Below are positions 6,419 through 13,755 of a DNA stretch of 13,755 nt, piece after piece; positions within the stretch are counted from its first letter, which is position 1; each line of letters opens with the position of its first letter. The stretch lies in contig JANYAG010000029.1 in assembly GCA_025361465.1 (NCBI GenBank), positions 1 through 13,755 of the forward strand, in the 5' to 3' direction. The notes beneath the pieces are model-generated. The model saw only the letters and a list, made by a program, of their open reading frames with translations. It was not told the origin of the DNA and searched no databases. Origin of the DNA: Gemmatimonadota bacterium. GTDB lineage: Bacteria; Gemmatimonadota; Gemmatimonadetes; Gemmatimonadales; GWC2-71-9. A program made the translations under genes and the position numbers.

Positions 6419-7785
6419 ATTGCCTCGACCAGTTCGCGAAAAACCGCGCCACGTTGCTCGTAGTTGTCGAACATGTCGTAACTGGAGCAGGCGGGCGAGA
6501 GCAGCACCGCGCCGTGCTTCGGCACCAGCGCTTCAGCCTTCGCAATGCACTCCTCGAACGCCTCCCCGCGGACCACGCGAATGGCATCACGCAGATCGGC
6601 CTCGACCAGGTCACCCGCCTCCCCGTACGCGACGACGGCAACGCCATGCTTCCGCAACGGCTCGCGCAAGGCGGTGTATGGCTCGCCCTTGTGGCGGCCG
6701 CCCAGCAGGAGCACGAATGGCCGGGTCATCGCCTGCACCGCGACCAGGGTCGAGGCGACGTTGGTCGCCTTGCTGTCGTTGATCCACAACACGCCATGCA
6801 CCTCGCGCACCGGCTCCATCCGGTGGGTCAGTGCCCGGAACGAGGCCAGCCCCTCGGCGATCCGTGCGTGATTGATCCCGGTGGCGTGAACGGCAAGCGC
6901 CGCAGCGAGGCCATTGGCCACGTTGTGGTCCCCGAGCAACGGCAGTACCGCCCGGGAGAGCAACGGTCGGCCCGCCAGCATCATCACGCCACCCACGCGA
7001 TCGTACCAGGCATCGGCCCGGAGGCCGTCGGCCACGGTGAACGCAAGATGCCGCCCGGCCACCCCGGCGACCATCTGCCGCGACGCGGGGTCATCGAGGT
7101 TGCTGACCCAGATCGAGCCGGCCGCCGCGTTGCGGAAGAGCAAGGCCTTGTCCGCGTAGTACGCCTCGAGGGTCGGATAACGGTCGAGGTGATCAGGCGC
7201 GAGGTTGGTGAGGATGCCAACCGTCGGGGCGAGGTCGGGGCAGTCGTGCAACTGGAATGAGGACAGCTCTACGGCAAGCCACTGCGGCTTGGGGGTCACC
7301 ATCGCCACCGCTGACAATGGCGTGCCGATGTTGCCCGCCGCCACGCTCGAAATCCCCGCATGGCACAGGAGGTGGTCGACAAGGGCGGTGACGGTGCTCT
7401 TGCCATTCGTGCCGGTGACGGCGACGTAGCGCACCCCGTGGAGCGCATCCAGCCCGATTTGCGCCTCGGCCAGCACGGTGACGCCGGCGGCGGCCGCCGA
7501 TCCCGCTACGGCGGCGGTGGGCGGAATCCCAGGAGAGAGAATCAGCGCCGCGCTCCGGCTGATTCGGGCCAGGTCGTGCCCCCCGGTTTCGACGCTCACG
7601 CCATTGGCGAACTCTGCGCGCAGCTTGTCCGCGGTGGCGACCACCTCGTCCCCACTGCCATTGTCCGACGCATACACGGGGAGGTCATACGCCCGGAGCA
7701 AGCGGACCGCGGCAAAGCCGCTGCGGGCCAGCCCGGCCACGCTGACCTCGCGCCCTGCCGCCCGCCATTGCTCGAGCCGGTTCAT
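6415..7785 (-). CDS. murD: UDP-N-acetylmuramoylalanine--D-glutamate ligase MurD
   Basis: MurD is the cytoplasmic ATP-dependent ligase that adds D-glutamate to UDP-MurNAc-L-Ala. The 456-residue length is typical. An N-terminal Rossmann-like UDP-binding domain (about 1-115, D41) precedes the ATP P-loop GTNGKST (125-131), SSFQL (175-179), LAPDHLDRY (195-203) and the Lys at 213 that is normally carbamylated. Further on are HRMEPV (321-326), NDSKATN (336-342), GGRHKGEPY (362-370), and the C-terminal SPACSSYDMFDNYEQRG (430-446). The chosen ATG at 7785-7783 overlaps the mraY stop as ATGA; the frame is open for another 58 codons upstream, but those overlap mraY and match no Mur sequence. The ribosome binding site is weak (CTCAAGCTGCG), fitting translation coupled to mraY. 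The gene ends in ATG TGA, where ftsW starts. Confidence 0.97.
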   Translation of the reverse strand: MNRLEQWRAAGREVSVAGLARSGFAAVRLLRAYDLPVYASDNGSGDEVVATADKLRAEFANGVSVETGGHDLARISRSAALILSPGIPPTAAVAGSAAAAGVTVLAEAQIGLDALHGVRYVAVTGTNGKSTVTALVDHLLCHAGISSVAAGNIGTPLSAVAMVTPKPQWLAVELSSFQLHDCPDLAPTVGILTNLAPDHLDRYPTLEAYYADKALLFRNAAAGSIWVSNLDDPASRQMVAGVAGRHLAFTVADGLRADAWYDRVGGVMMLAGRPLLSRAVLPLLGDHNVANGLAAALAVHATGINHARIAEGLASFRALTHRMEPVREVHGVLWINDSKATNVASTLVAVQAMTRPFVLLLGGRHKGEPYTALREPLRKHGVAVVAYGEAGDLVEADLRDAIRVVRGEAFEECIAKAEALVPKHGAVLLSPACSSYDMFDNYEQRGAVFRELVEAM

Positions 7786-8909
7786 CGCAGCTTGAGCGTG
7801 GCCAGTGCGACCAGGGCGCAGAAGATGCCGAGAATCCAGAAGCGCACCACTACGGTGGGTTCCTCCCAGCCAAGCTTCTCGAAATGATGGTGCAGCGGCG
7901 CCATCCGGAAGACGCGGTGGGCATCCGCATACTCCCGTCCGCGCGTCCGCTTGTACCACTTGTAGGTGCCGGTCTGGAGCATCACCGACACCGCCTCGGC
8001 AACGAACACGCCGCCCACGATCACCAGCAGGAATTCCGCCTTGAGGAGAATCGCCAGCGTCCCGAGCGACCCGCCGATAGCCAGTGAGCCGGTGTCGCCC
8101 ATGAACACCTTGGCGGGATGCGCATTGAACCAGAGAAAGCCCAGGCAGGCCCCCATCAATGCCGCACAGAAGATGGCGAGCTCACCCGAGCCGGGGAGGT
8201 AGATGAGATTGAGGTAGCCGGTGGTGTCGATGCGGCCGAGCACATACGCGAAGGAGGCGAATGCCCCCGCGGCGATCGCCGACAATCCGGTGGCAAGTCC
8301 ATCAAGACCGTCGGTGAGGTTGACGGCATTGGAGAAGCCGGTGACCACCCCGGTGACGAACAGCACGTAGAGCCACGGCGCGAAGACCACCACCGTGAAC
8401 TTGAAGAAGGGGACCGTCGTTCCCGCGGCGTTGATGCTGGCGGGAGGCACCACCGGCCAGACCAGCAGCATCACGCCGAGCGTCACCCCGAAGGAGACCT
8501 GGGCGAGCAGCTTCCACTTGGCGACCAGGCCGCGTGAGCGCCCTTCGACCACCTTGAGATAGTCGTCGATCAGGCCGATCGCCCCGGTCCACAGCATCGC
8601 GACCAGCGTCACCAGCACGAAGCGATTGTCGAGCCGTGCCCAGAGCAGGGTCGGGATCACCGTCGCCGCGATGATGATCACGCCGCCCATCGTGGGCGTG
8701 CCGCGCTTGCTCTGGTGCGAGGCCGGCCCTTCCGCCCGGATCACCTGGCCGACCTTCAACGCGTGCAGCTTCCGGATGATCGCGGGCCCGACGATGAAGG
8801 CGATCAACAGCGCCGTAACCATCGCCCCGGCGGCCCGGAAGGAGATGTAGGTGAAGAGATTGAAGAGGATGAACTTCTTCCCAAGCGGCGCGAGCAGGAA
8901 ATAGAGCAT
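7782..8909 (-). CDS. mraY: Phospho-N-acetylmuramoyl-pentapeptide transferase MraY
   Basis: MraY transfers phospho-MurNAc-pentapeptide to undecaprenyl phosphate, giving lipid I, and is an integral membrane enzyme with about ten helices. The 375 residues carry all family landmarks: KRGTPTMGG (68-76), the Asp pair in GLIDDYLKV (D115, D116), NAVNLTDGLDGLA (194-206), the magnesium-site region HPAKVFMGDTGS (264-275, D272), and the MAPLHHHFEKLGW loop with H340-H342. The ATG at 8909 has GAGG nine bases upstream. It lies 6 bases after the murF stop, the only real gap in the operon, and its own stop overlaps murD by ATGA. No residue usually essential is missing. Confidence 0.98.
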   Translation of the reverse strand: MLYFLLAPLGKKFILFNLFTYISFRAAGAMVTALLIAFIVGPAIIRKLHALKVGQVIRAEGPASHQSKRGTPTMGGVIIIAATVIPTLLWARLDNRFVLVTLVAMLWTGAIGLIDDYLKVVEGRSRGLVAKWKLLAQVSFGVTLGVMLLVWPVVPPASINAAGTTVPFFKFTVVVFAPWLYVLFVTGVVTGFSNAVNLTDGLDGLATGLSAIAAGAFASFAYVLGRIDTTGYLNLIYLPGSGELAIFCAALMGACLGFLWFNAHPAKVFMGDTGSLAIGGSLGTLAILLKAEFLLVIVGGVFVAEAVSVMLQTGTYKWYKRTRGREYADAHRVFRMAPLHHHFEKLGWEEPTVVVRFWILGIFCALVALATLKLR

Positions 8910-8915
8910 CGGGCC

Positions 8916-10271
8916 TCAGGCCGTGGTGTTGGGCAGGGCGTGGATGGCCGGAAGAATACGTTCGAGCGCGACCCCGCGCGACGCCTTCAGCACCAGCAGC
9001 TCGTCGCCCCGCAGTCGCGCCGCGAGTGGTGCGGCAACGGAAGGCGCGTCGGGCGCTTCCAGCAGGCGGTCCTCGAATCGCTCGCGGTAGGGCGCGAACG
9101 CCCCGACGAACTCGCCGACGAGCACCAGGAGGTCGGGGTTGAGCGCGGCGAGCTGTCCCGCGACCTCGGCATGGAGCGCGGCCGACTCCGCCCCGAGTTC
9201 GCGCATGGTGCCAGCCACGAACACCAGCCGGCGGCCGGCCCGGATGGCCCCGACCAGGTCGATGACCGTCGCGAACGACTGCGGGTTGGCGTTGTAACTG
9301 TCGTTCAGGATGGTGAGGGTCCCGTGCTGGGTCAGCTCGCCGCGACCAGCCGGAAGCGTGAACTGTTCCAGCCCGCGGGCACAGGCATCAAGTTCGAGGC
9401 CGTATTCGCGGGCCACCGCCCAGGCGAACATGGCGTTGCCCGCCTGATGGACGCCGCGCGCCGGCAGCGTGAAGTGGCGGCCATCGATGACCACCTGGGG
9501 GCGGCCGTCCGCGGTGAGCTTCACCTCCGTCGGCGCGACGTCGGCGTCACGGAGTCCGGCCGTGAGCACGCGCCTGGCGAGGGTCTTCGCGCCAGGCCGC
9601 AGCGCCGCCGGGGTGGTGCCCACAATCGCCAACGGCGCATCCACCGTGAGCGAGAGCTTCTCGCGGATCACGCCCGCGACCCCACCGAACCCTTCGAGGT
9701 GCCCCTGCCCGGCGCTGGTCACCACGGCGATGTCCGGCCGGAGGATTTCGCGGTAGCGGGCAATCTCGCCGGGCTGATTCGCGCCGGCCTCGACCACCAG
9801 CGCCTCGGTCGTCGCGGGTGCCTCGAGCACGGTCAGCGGCACGCCGATGAGGTTGTTGAGGTTCGCCCGCGTCCGGTGTGTGGCCCAGCGGGTGCCCATC
9901 ACCGCGGCCACCATTTCCTTGGTCGACGTCTTGCCGTTCTGGCCGGTGATGGCGATGACGGGTCCTTCGAAGCGGCGGCGTTGGGCGGCCGCCAGGTCGC
10001 CGAGCGCCCGCAAGGTGTCGTTGACTTCGTAACACACCAGGCCGCGCACCGGCGAGGTGCCGCGACGGACCACCGCGCCGGTCGCCCCGGCGTCGCGCGC
10101 CTGCGAGAGGAAGTCGTGCGCGTCAAAGCGCTCGCCGGCCAGGGCTACGAAGAGCGACTCGGCCGCGATGACCCGCGTATCCGTCGAGACGCCGGAATAC
10201 GAGCGCGCATCACCACCGGGGAGCCCGAGCGCGCTGCGTACCCAGGCGTCGGTGAAGTCGCGGTGCATCAT
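8916..10271 (-). CDS. murF: UDP-N-acetylmuramoyl-tripeptide--D-alanyl-D-alanine ligase MurF
   Basis: MurF attaches the D-Ala-D-Ala dipeptide to UDP-MurNAc-tripeptide, completing the soluble precursor. It is a cytoplasmic three-domain ATP ligase. The 451 residues show STDTR (29-33) and the LFVAL segment of the N-terminal domain, the P-loop GQNGKTSTKEM (110-120), NLNNLIGVP (137-145), VEAGANQPGEI (160-170), GHLEGFGG (190-197) with the following Lys at 205, NDSYNANPQS (323-332), and LKASRG (428-433). The P-loop starts GQN rather than the more common GS-x, a mild variation. Two tandem ATG codons (10271 and 10268) begin the gene; the first overlaps the murE stop as ATGA, so I use it, though either could serve. 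A longer open frame upstream runs inside murE and is not MurF-like. Confidence 0.97.
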   Translation of the reverse strand: MMHRDFTDAWVRSALGLPGGDARSYSGVSTDTRVIAAESLFVALAGERFDAHDFLSQARDAGATGAVVRRGTSPVRGLVCYEVNDTLRALGDLAAAQRRRFEGPVIAITGQNGKTSTKEMVAAVMGTRWATHRTRANLNNLIGVPLTVLEAPATTEALVVEAGANQPGEIARYREILRPDIAVVTSAGQGHLEGFGGVAGVIREKLSLTVDAPLAIVGTTPAALRPGAKTLARRVLTAGLRDADVAPTEVKLTADGRPQVVIDGRHFTLPARGVHQAGNAMFAWAVAREYGLELDACARGLEQFTLPAGRGELTQHGTLTILNDSYNANPQSFATVIDLVGAIRAGRRLVFVAGTMRELGAESAALHAEVAGQLAALNPDLLVLVGEFVGAFAPYRERFEDRLLEAPDAPSVAAPLAARLRGDELLVLKASRGVALERILPAIHALPNTTA

Positions 10272-11713
10272 GCCAGCAGTTCCTGCACGATCTGGCGCTC
10301 GTCGAACGGAAGCTTCTGGGTGCCGATCACCTGATACGTCTCGTGTCCCTTGCCGGCGAGCAGCACCGTGTCGCCCCGGACGGCTTCCCGCAACGCGACC
10401 CCGATGGCAACACGGCGATCGGCGTGCCGGCGATACGACTGTTTGGGCAGGCCTGCGACCACGTCGTCGATGATCTGTTCGGGATCCTCCGTGCGCGGGT
10501 TGTCCGAAGTCACGATCGCCAGATCGGCGAGTGACACGGCAAGCGCGCCCATCATCGGGCGCTTCCCCTTGTCGCGGTCCCCGCCACAGCCCACCACCAC
10601 GATCAGTCGCCCGGGTGTCAGTGGCCGCAGCGTGCGCAGGGCGCGCTCCAGGGCATCGGGCGTATGGGCGTAGTCGCGGAGCACGTGCACCGGCTCCGCC
10701 GCGACCAGTTCCATCCGGCCGGCAACCGGTGGCGCGCCCTCGAGCCGAGCCACCACATCGGCGAGCGGTGTGCCGCGTCCCAGCACCACGGCGGCGGCCG
10801 CCACGGCATTGTTGACGTTGAAGTCGCCGGGCAGCGGCAGCATCACCGCACCGGACCCAAACCTCCCTCCCAACCGAAACCGGCTGCCAGCCGCGGTGCA
10901 CTCCACCTCGCTGATGGTGAGCATGGCCTGTGGCGTTTCGCCCCAGGTGATGGTGCGGCGATCGCCAAGCAGTGGTGCCCAGGCCGGATCGTCGGCGTTG
11001 ACCGACAGCATGCCGTCCGCCGCGACGAGATCTGCGAGCCGCAACTTGGCCGCGAGATACTCCGGCATGGTGCCGTGGTAATCGAGGTGATCACGAGTCA
11101 GGTTCGTGAAGACGCCGGCTTGGTAGGTCAGCGCATCGAGGCGCCCCTGGTCAAGGGCGTGCGAGGAGGCCTCCATCACGACGGTGCGCACGCCGGCATC
11201 GACCAGCCCGCGCAGCGTCGACTGCAGGTCGACCGGCCCCGGCGTGGTCAACGCGCCCGCGCTGGATGCGATCTCGCGGCCGTGGCCATCGAAGGCCCCA
11301 AGGGTTCCGATGCTGCCGGTGTCGAGGTGCACGTTGCACAGGTGGCGAAGCAAGGCGGTGGTGGTGGTCTTGCCATTGGTGCCGGTGATGCCGAACAGCT
11401 CGAGGGAATGCGCCGGGTAGTCGAACCAGTGCTCCGCCAGTACCTGGGCCGCCAGGCGTCCGTCCTGCACCACCACCACCGGCACCGCGGCCGTCACGGC
11501 CGACTCGGCGACGACGGCGAGCGCCCCACTGCTGATGGCCTGTCCGATGTAGGCATGCCCATCGGCCACGGCACCGCGGACCGCGACGAACAGCGACCCC
11601 GGACGCACCTCGCGCGAGTCGACCGTCAGCGATCCGATCACCGGATCGGCCGGCGGCGCGTCGAGCACCAGGTCATGCGCCCGGAGAATGCGCACCAGTT
11701 CCTGGAGGGTCAT
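10268..11713 (-). CDS. murE: UDP-N-acetylmuramoyl-L-alanyl-D-glutamate--2,6-diaminopimelate ligase MurE
   Basis: MurE adds the third amino acid of the stem peptide. The specificity motif DNPR (404-407, in SDNPRTEDP) is the form known for meso-diaminopimelate, whereas lysine-adding enzymes have different residues here. This implies a DAP-type wall. Other features in the 481 residues are VDSREVRPGSLF (31-42), the P-loop GTNGKTTTT (111-119), TTPGPVDLQ (156-164), EASSHAL (181-187), TRDHLDYHG (206-214), the Lys at 223 that is normally carbamylated, DYAHTPDAL (347-355), GCGGDRDKGKRP (375-386) and GKGHE (454-458). The ATG at 11713-11711 overlaps the ftsI stop as ATGA. There is no Shine-Dalgarno sequence ahead of it, so translation probably depends on coupling to ftsI. 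Confidence 0.98.
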   Translation of the reverse strand: MTLQELVRILRAHDLVLDAPPADPVIGSLTVDSREVRPGSLFVAVRGAVADGHAYIGQAISSGALAVVAESAVTAAVPVVVVQDGRLAAQVLAEHWFDYPAHSLELFGITGTNGKTTTTALLRHLCNVHLDTGSIGTLGAFDGHGREIASSAGALTTPGPVDLQSTLRGLVDAGVRTVVMEASSHALDQGRLDALTYQAGVFTNLTRDHLDYHGTMPEYLAAKLRLADLVAADGMLSVNADDPAWAPLLGDRRTITWGETPQAMLTISEVECTAAGSRFRLGGRFGSGAVMLPLPGDFNVNNAVAAAAVVLGRGTPLADVVARLEGAPPVAGRMELVAAEPVHVLRDYAHTPDALERALRTLRPLTPGRLIVVVGCGGDRDKGKRPMMGALAVSLADLAIVTSDNPRTEDPEQIIDDVVAGLPKQSYRRHADRRVAIGVALREAVRGDTVLLAGKGHETYQVIGTQKLPFDERQIVQELLA

Positions 11714-13668
11714 GGCAGCGTGTCGGCGCGAATGGTCACGATCGCCCCATGCGGCAGTGAGTCGCCGGCGGCGGGCAGCGACGAGCGGACCCGGCCCCGG
11801 CCGAACAGCTTCACCTCGAAGCCGAGCTGATGCAGCGCGAAGGTCGCGTTGCGCACGGTGAGGCCCGTCACCTCGGGGATGCTCGCGTATCCCGGGTCAC
11901 GGCTCACCCCGGCCGCCGTCGGATATCTCACGGCATGCACCGGCAGCTCGGTCACCGCTTCCACCGGCGCGTTCCGTGGTGCGCTGACCACCGTGGGGCG
12001 GGTGCGGTCGAGCGGCGAGGACAGCAGCGCGAGGGCGTGCTGCAGCACGGTGCGCACGATCGGCGCGGCCACCTTGCCGCCGTAGTAGGCTCCCTTGGGC
12101 CGGTCGATCATCACGGTGAAGGCAATTTGCGGATGGTCGATCGGATACAGCCCCGCATACGACGACCGGTATTCCCTCGCGGCACCCTTCCGGGTCGAGT
12201 TGAGCACGGCAGTTCCGGTCTTGCCGAGGACGCTGTAGTCGTCGAGTTGCGCTTCGAGGCCGGTGCCGCCGGTGTCGCTGGCGAGCCGGAGGTACTCAAG
12301 CAGGTGGCGCGCCACGCTGTCGGGGATGGCGCGCCGAATGACACTCGGTTCGTGTCGCCACACCAGGCTGTTGCCGCTGGTGCGGATTTCCTTGACGAGT
12401 GTGGGCGCCAACAGCAGGCCATGATTGCCGATGGCCGCGTACGCCACGGCGAGATGCGTCGTGGTTACCAGGAAGTAGTAGCCCGTGGCGATCGAGGGCC
12501 GCGCCAGCATCGGGTTGTCCCACTTGGCGGGCCGGATCAATGAGCCCGAGGCCTCGCCCGGGAAGTTGAGCGCCAAACCGGTCCCGAAGCCGAAGTCGCG
12601 CAACGTCTCGTACTGGTCGTCGGGCTTCAGGTTCAGCGAGAACTTCGACATCGCGATGTTGCTGGAGAACCGGACGGCATCGCCGAGGCCGAGCATGCCG
12701 CTGACACGGTGGACGTCGGCGATGGTCCGCACGTAGTTCCGCGAGATCTGCATGTGCCAGACGCCACCCTCACCGGACACCGGCGTGGTGTCGCTGCCGC
12801 TGCGCAGGATCGCCGCCGCCGTGAACAGCTTCGAAGTGGAGCCGGGCTCGTACTCCTCCACGATCGCCGAGGCCGTCCTCCGCATCTTCCCGACCGTCGT
12901 GTCGAGACGGAAGGATGCCGCCGCGAGGATCTCGCCGCTCGCCACGTCGTAGATGACGAAGTCACCCCCGTGCGCCTGGCGCTGCCGCACCACGCGCAGC
13001 AATTCGGATTCGGCGATCCCCTGAAGCTCGCGGTCGATGGCCAGGTAGACGGAATGACCGGCCTGAGGTTCACGCACCACCGTCCCGGGCGAGGCAAGCA
13101 CTCGGCCCGTCGCGTCGCGCCACGCCCGCTCTTCTCCCGGTGCCCCGCGGAGCAGCGTGTCCAGCGAACCTTCTAGCCCGCCGATCCCGGTGGTGCCGTT
13201 GTCATTGAGGGCGCCGATGATCGCGACGCCGGTCGAGTCCTGCGGATAGACCCGCCGGTAGATCACGGCCGGGTGCACTCCGCGCAGGTTGCGAATGGGC
13301 TCGATCTGTTCGGCGGTGAATGGCCCGAAGAAGTAGGGGTACTCTCCCTCGAACTCCTTCTGCACCTTCTTCGGCGACACGTTGAGCAACTGGGGCAGCA
13401 GGTGCATCACCGAGTCGGCGTTGCCCAGCTCCCGCCGGGTGAGGCTCAGCCGGTATTGCTCCTCGCTGTTGGCGAGCACGACTCCGTTGCGATCGTAGAT
13501 GGTGCCCCGGCGCGCCGGGATCGCCCGGGTCACCTTGCGCTGATCGGCCCGTTCCTTCCACCGCGAATGCTCGATCACCTGGATCATCACGCTGCGGCCG
13601 AGAATGACCGCACCGGCAAGGGCGAGGAGGCCCTGGAGAAAGAGGATCCGTGCGGCGGGCTTGGCCAC
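11710..13668 (-). CDS. ftsI: Division-specific peptidoglycan transpeptidase FtsI (class B penicillin-binding protein) with C-terminal PASTA domain
   Basis: This 652-residue protein crosslinks septal peptidoglycan together with FtsW. A short cytoplasmic tail and one membrane anchor (about 8-30) are followed by the pedestal domain with IPARRGTIYDRNG (50-62). The transpeptidase domain carries the acylated serine in S277-T-S-K280 (EPGSTSK), the S335-S336-N337 motif and K483-T-G-T486. Residues 597-650 (IPEVTGLTVRNA then strand-rich sequence) form one PASTA repeat, an element shared with SpoVD- and PBP2x-type proteins and absent from E. coli FtsI. The start is GTG at 13668, directly after the ftsL stop (TGA GTG). 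The gene overlaps murE by ATGA at its end. The family, position and catalytic motifs are clear; whether to label it ftsI, pbpB or spoVD-like is a matter of convention. Confidence 0.95.
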   Translation of the reverse strand: MAKPAARILFLQGLLALAGAVILGRSVMIQVIEHSRWKERADQRKVTRAIPARRGTIYDRNGVVLANSEEQYRLSLTRRELGNADSVMHLLPQLLNVSPKKVQKEFEGEYPYFFGPFTAEQIEPIRNLRGVHPAVIYRRVYPQDSTGVAIIGALNDNGTTGIGGLEGSLDTLLRGAPGEERAWRDATGRVLASPGTVVREPQAGHSVYLAIDRELQGIAESELLRVVRQRQAHGGDFVIYDVASGEILAAASFRLDTTVGKMRRTASAIVEEYEPGSTSKLFTAAAILRSGSDTTPVSGEGGVWHMQISRNYVRTIADVHRVSGMLGLGDAVRFSSNIAMSKFSLNLKPDDQYETLRDFGFGTGLALNFPGEASGSLIRPAKWDNPMLARPSIATGYYFLVTTTHLAVAYAAIGNHGLLLAPTLVKEIRTSGNSLVWRHEPSVIRRAIPDSVARHLLEYLRLASDTGGTGLEAQLDDYSVLGKTGTAVLNSTRKGAAREYRSSYAGLYPIDHPQIAFTVMIDRPKGAYYGGKVAAPIVRTVLQHALALLSSPLDRTRPTVVSAPRNAPVEAVTELPVHAVRYPTAAGVSRDPGYASIPEVTGLTVRNATFALHQLGFEVKLFGRGRVRSSLPAAGDSLPHGAIVTIRADTLP

Positions 13669-13755
13669 TCAGCGATCCGGGGGCAACTGCACGCGGAAGA
13701 TCTCGGAATCGGAGGCACTGCGCAGGCCCAGCTGCTCGAGCCGCGGCTCGAGCAC
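13669..13755 (-). CDS. ftsL: C-terminal end of a probable division protein FtsL (truncated by window edge)
   Basis: The last 28 codons are visible, including LEPRLEQLGLRSASDSEIFR, and end in LPPDR before TGA. The segment has the short charged-helix-then-strand pattern expected at the end of the periplasmic part of FtsL, the bitopic protein that, with FtsB and FtsQ, activates FtsWI. The main support is position: a small gene ending immediately before ftsI in dcw clusters is nearly always ftsL, and the TGA abuts the ftsI GTG. The membrane segment and coiled coil would lie outside the window, so the name is probable rather than proven. Confidence 0.65.
   Translation of the reverse strand: MLEPRLEQLGLRSASDSEIFRVQLPPDR

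Noticed and set aside
5262..6647. Possible 460-codon N-terminal extension of murG in the same frame.
   Set aside because: It lies inside ftsW and the end of murD, and its translation is composition-biased. MurG begins canonically at the ATG overlapping the ftsW stop.
7786..7959. Possible 58-codon N-terminal extension of murD.
   Set aside because: It overlaps the end of mraY and does not look like the MurD UDP-binding domain; the ATGA overlap start gives the usual length.
8715..10334. Plus-strand open frame of 539 codons opposite murF and mraY.
   Set aside because: The translation is an Arg/Gly/Glu/His-rich shadow with no recognisable motif, while both minus-strand genes are unmistakable.
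10272..10901. Possible 210-codon N-terminal extension of murF.
   Set aside because: It overlaps the 3' half of murE, where the MurE frame has clear catalytic motifs. The ATG-ATG at the murE stop gives a normal-length MurF.

Overview
The window is GC-rich (roughly two thirds G+C by eye), and its genes are closely packed, with no gene-free stretch above 300 bases. I see no rRNA, tRNA, CRISPR array, insertion sequence or integrase. The proteins suggest a diderm bacterium with DAP-type peptidoglycan. MurE carries the meso-DAP signature DNPR, and a Wzi-like outer-membrane barrel is encoded nearby. The division transpeptidase ends in a PASTA domain. This combination fits a lineage such as Gemmatimonadota, but the assignment is inference and cannot be confirmed without a database comparison.

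Right-hand part (13755 down to 4164, minus strand): a textbook stretch of the division and cell wall (dcw) cluster in the order ftsL (3' end only), ftsI, murE, murF, mraY, murD, ftsW, murG. Five of the seven junctions are 4-base overlaps of the ATGA or GTGA type. The other two are a directly abutting TGA/GTG (ftsL/ftsI) and a 6-base gap (murF/mraY). The block is therefore almost certainly one transcript with strong translational coupling. Its promoter lies beyond the right edge. The products act in sequence. MurE, MurF and MurD build the UDP-MurNAc-pentapeptide in the cytoplasm, MraY and MurG convert it to lipid I and lipid II at the membrane, and FtsW with FtsI polymerise and crosslink it at the septum. 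The run stops after murG: the usual murC/murB/ftsQ/ftsA/ftsZ continuation is absent.

Middle (3136-4167, plus strand): a single short-chain dehydrogenase/reductase (SDR) gene converges on murG. The two genes end in the same CTAG palindrome, with no intergenic space and no visible hairpin terminator.

Left-hand part (3065 down to 1, minus strand): a probable three-gene envelope operon. The first gene is a remarkable fusion of a VanZ-like inner-membrane domain to a Wzi-like outer-membrane beta-barrel, with a signal-peptide-like segment at the joint. It has a good sigma-70-type promoter placed so that the transcript may be leaderless, beginning at or near its GTG codon. Next is an unrecognised protein with two membrane segments and a long Pro/Ala linker. 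Last is the first 22 codons of an exported protein cut off by the window edge.

Most of the window is conserved core biology. The least ordinary items are the VanZ-Wzi fusion and the departures from consensus in MurG.
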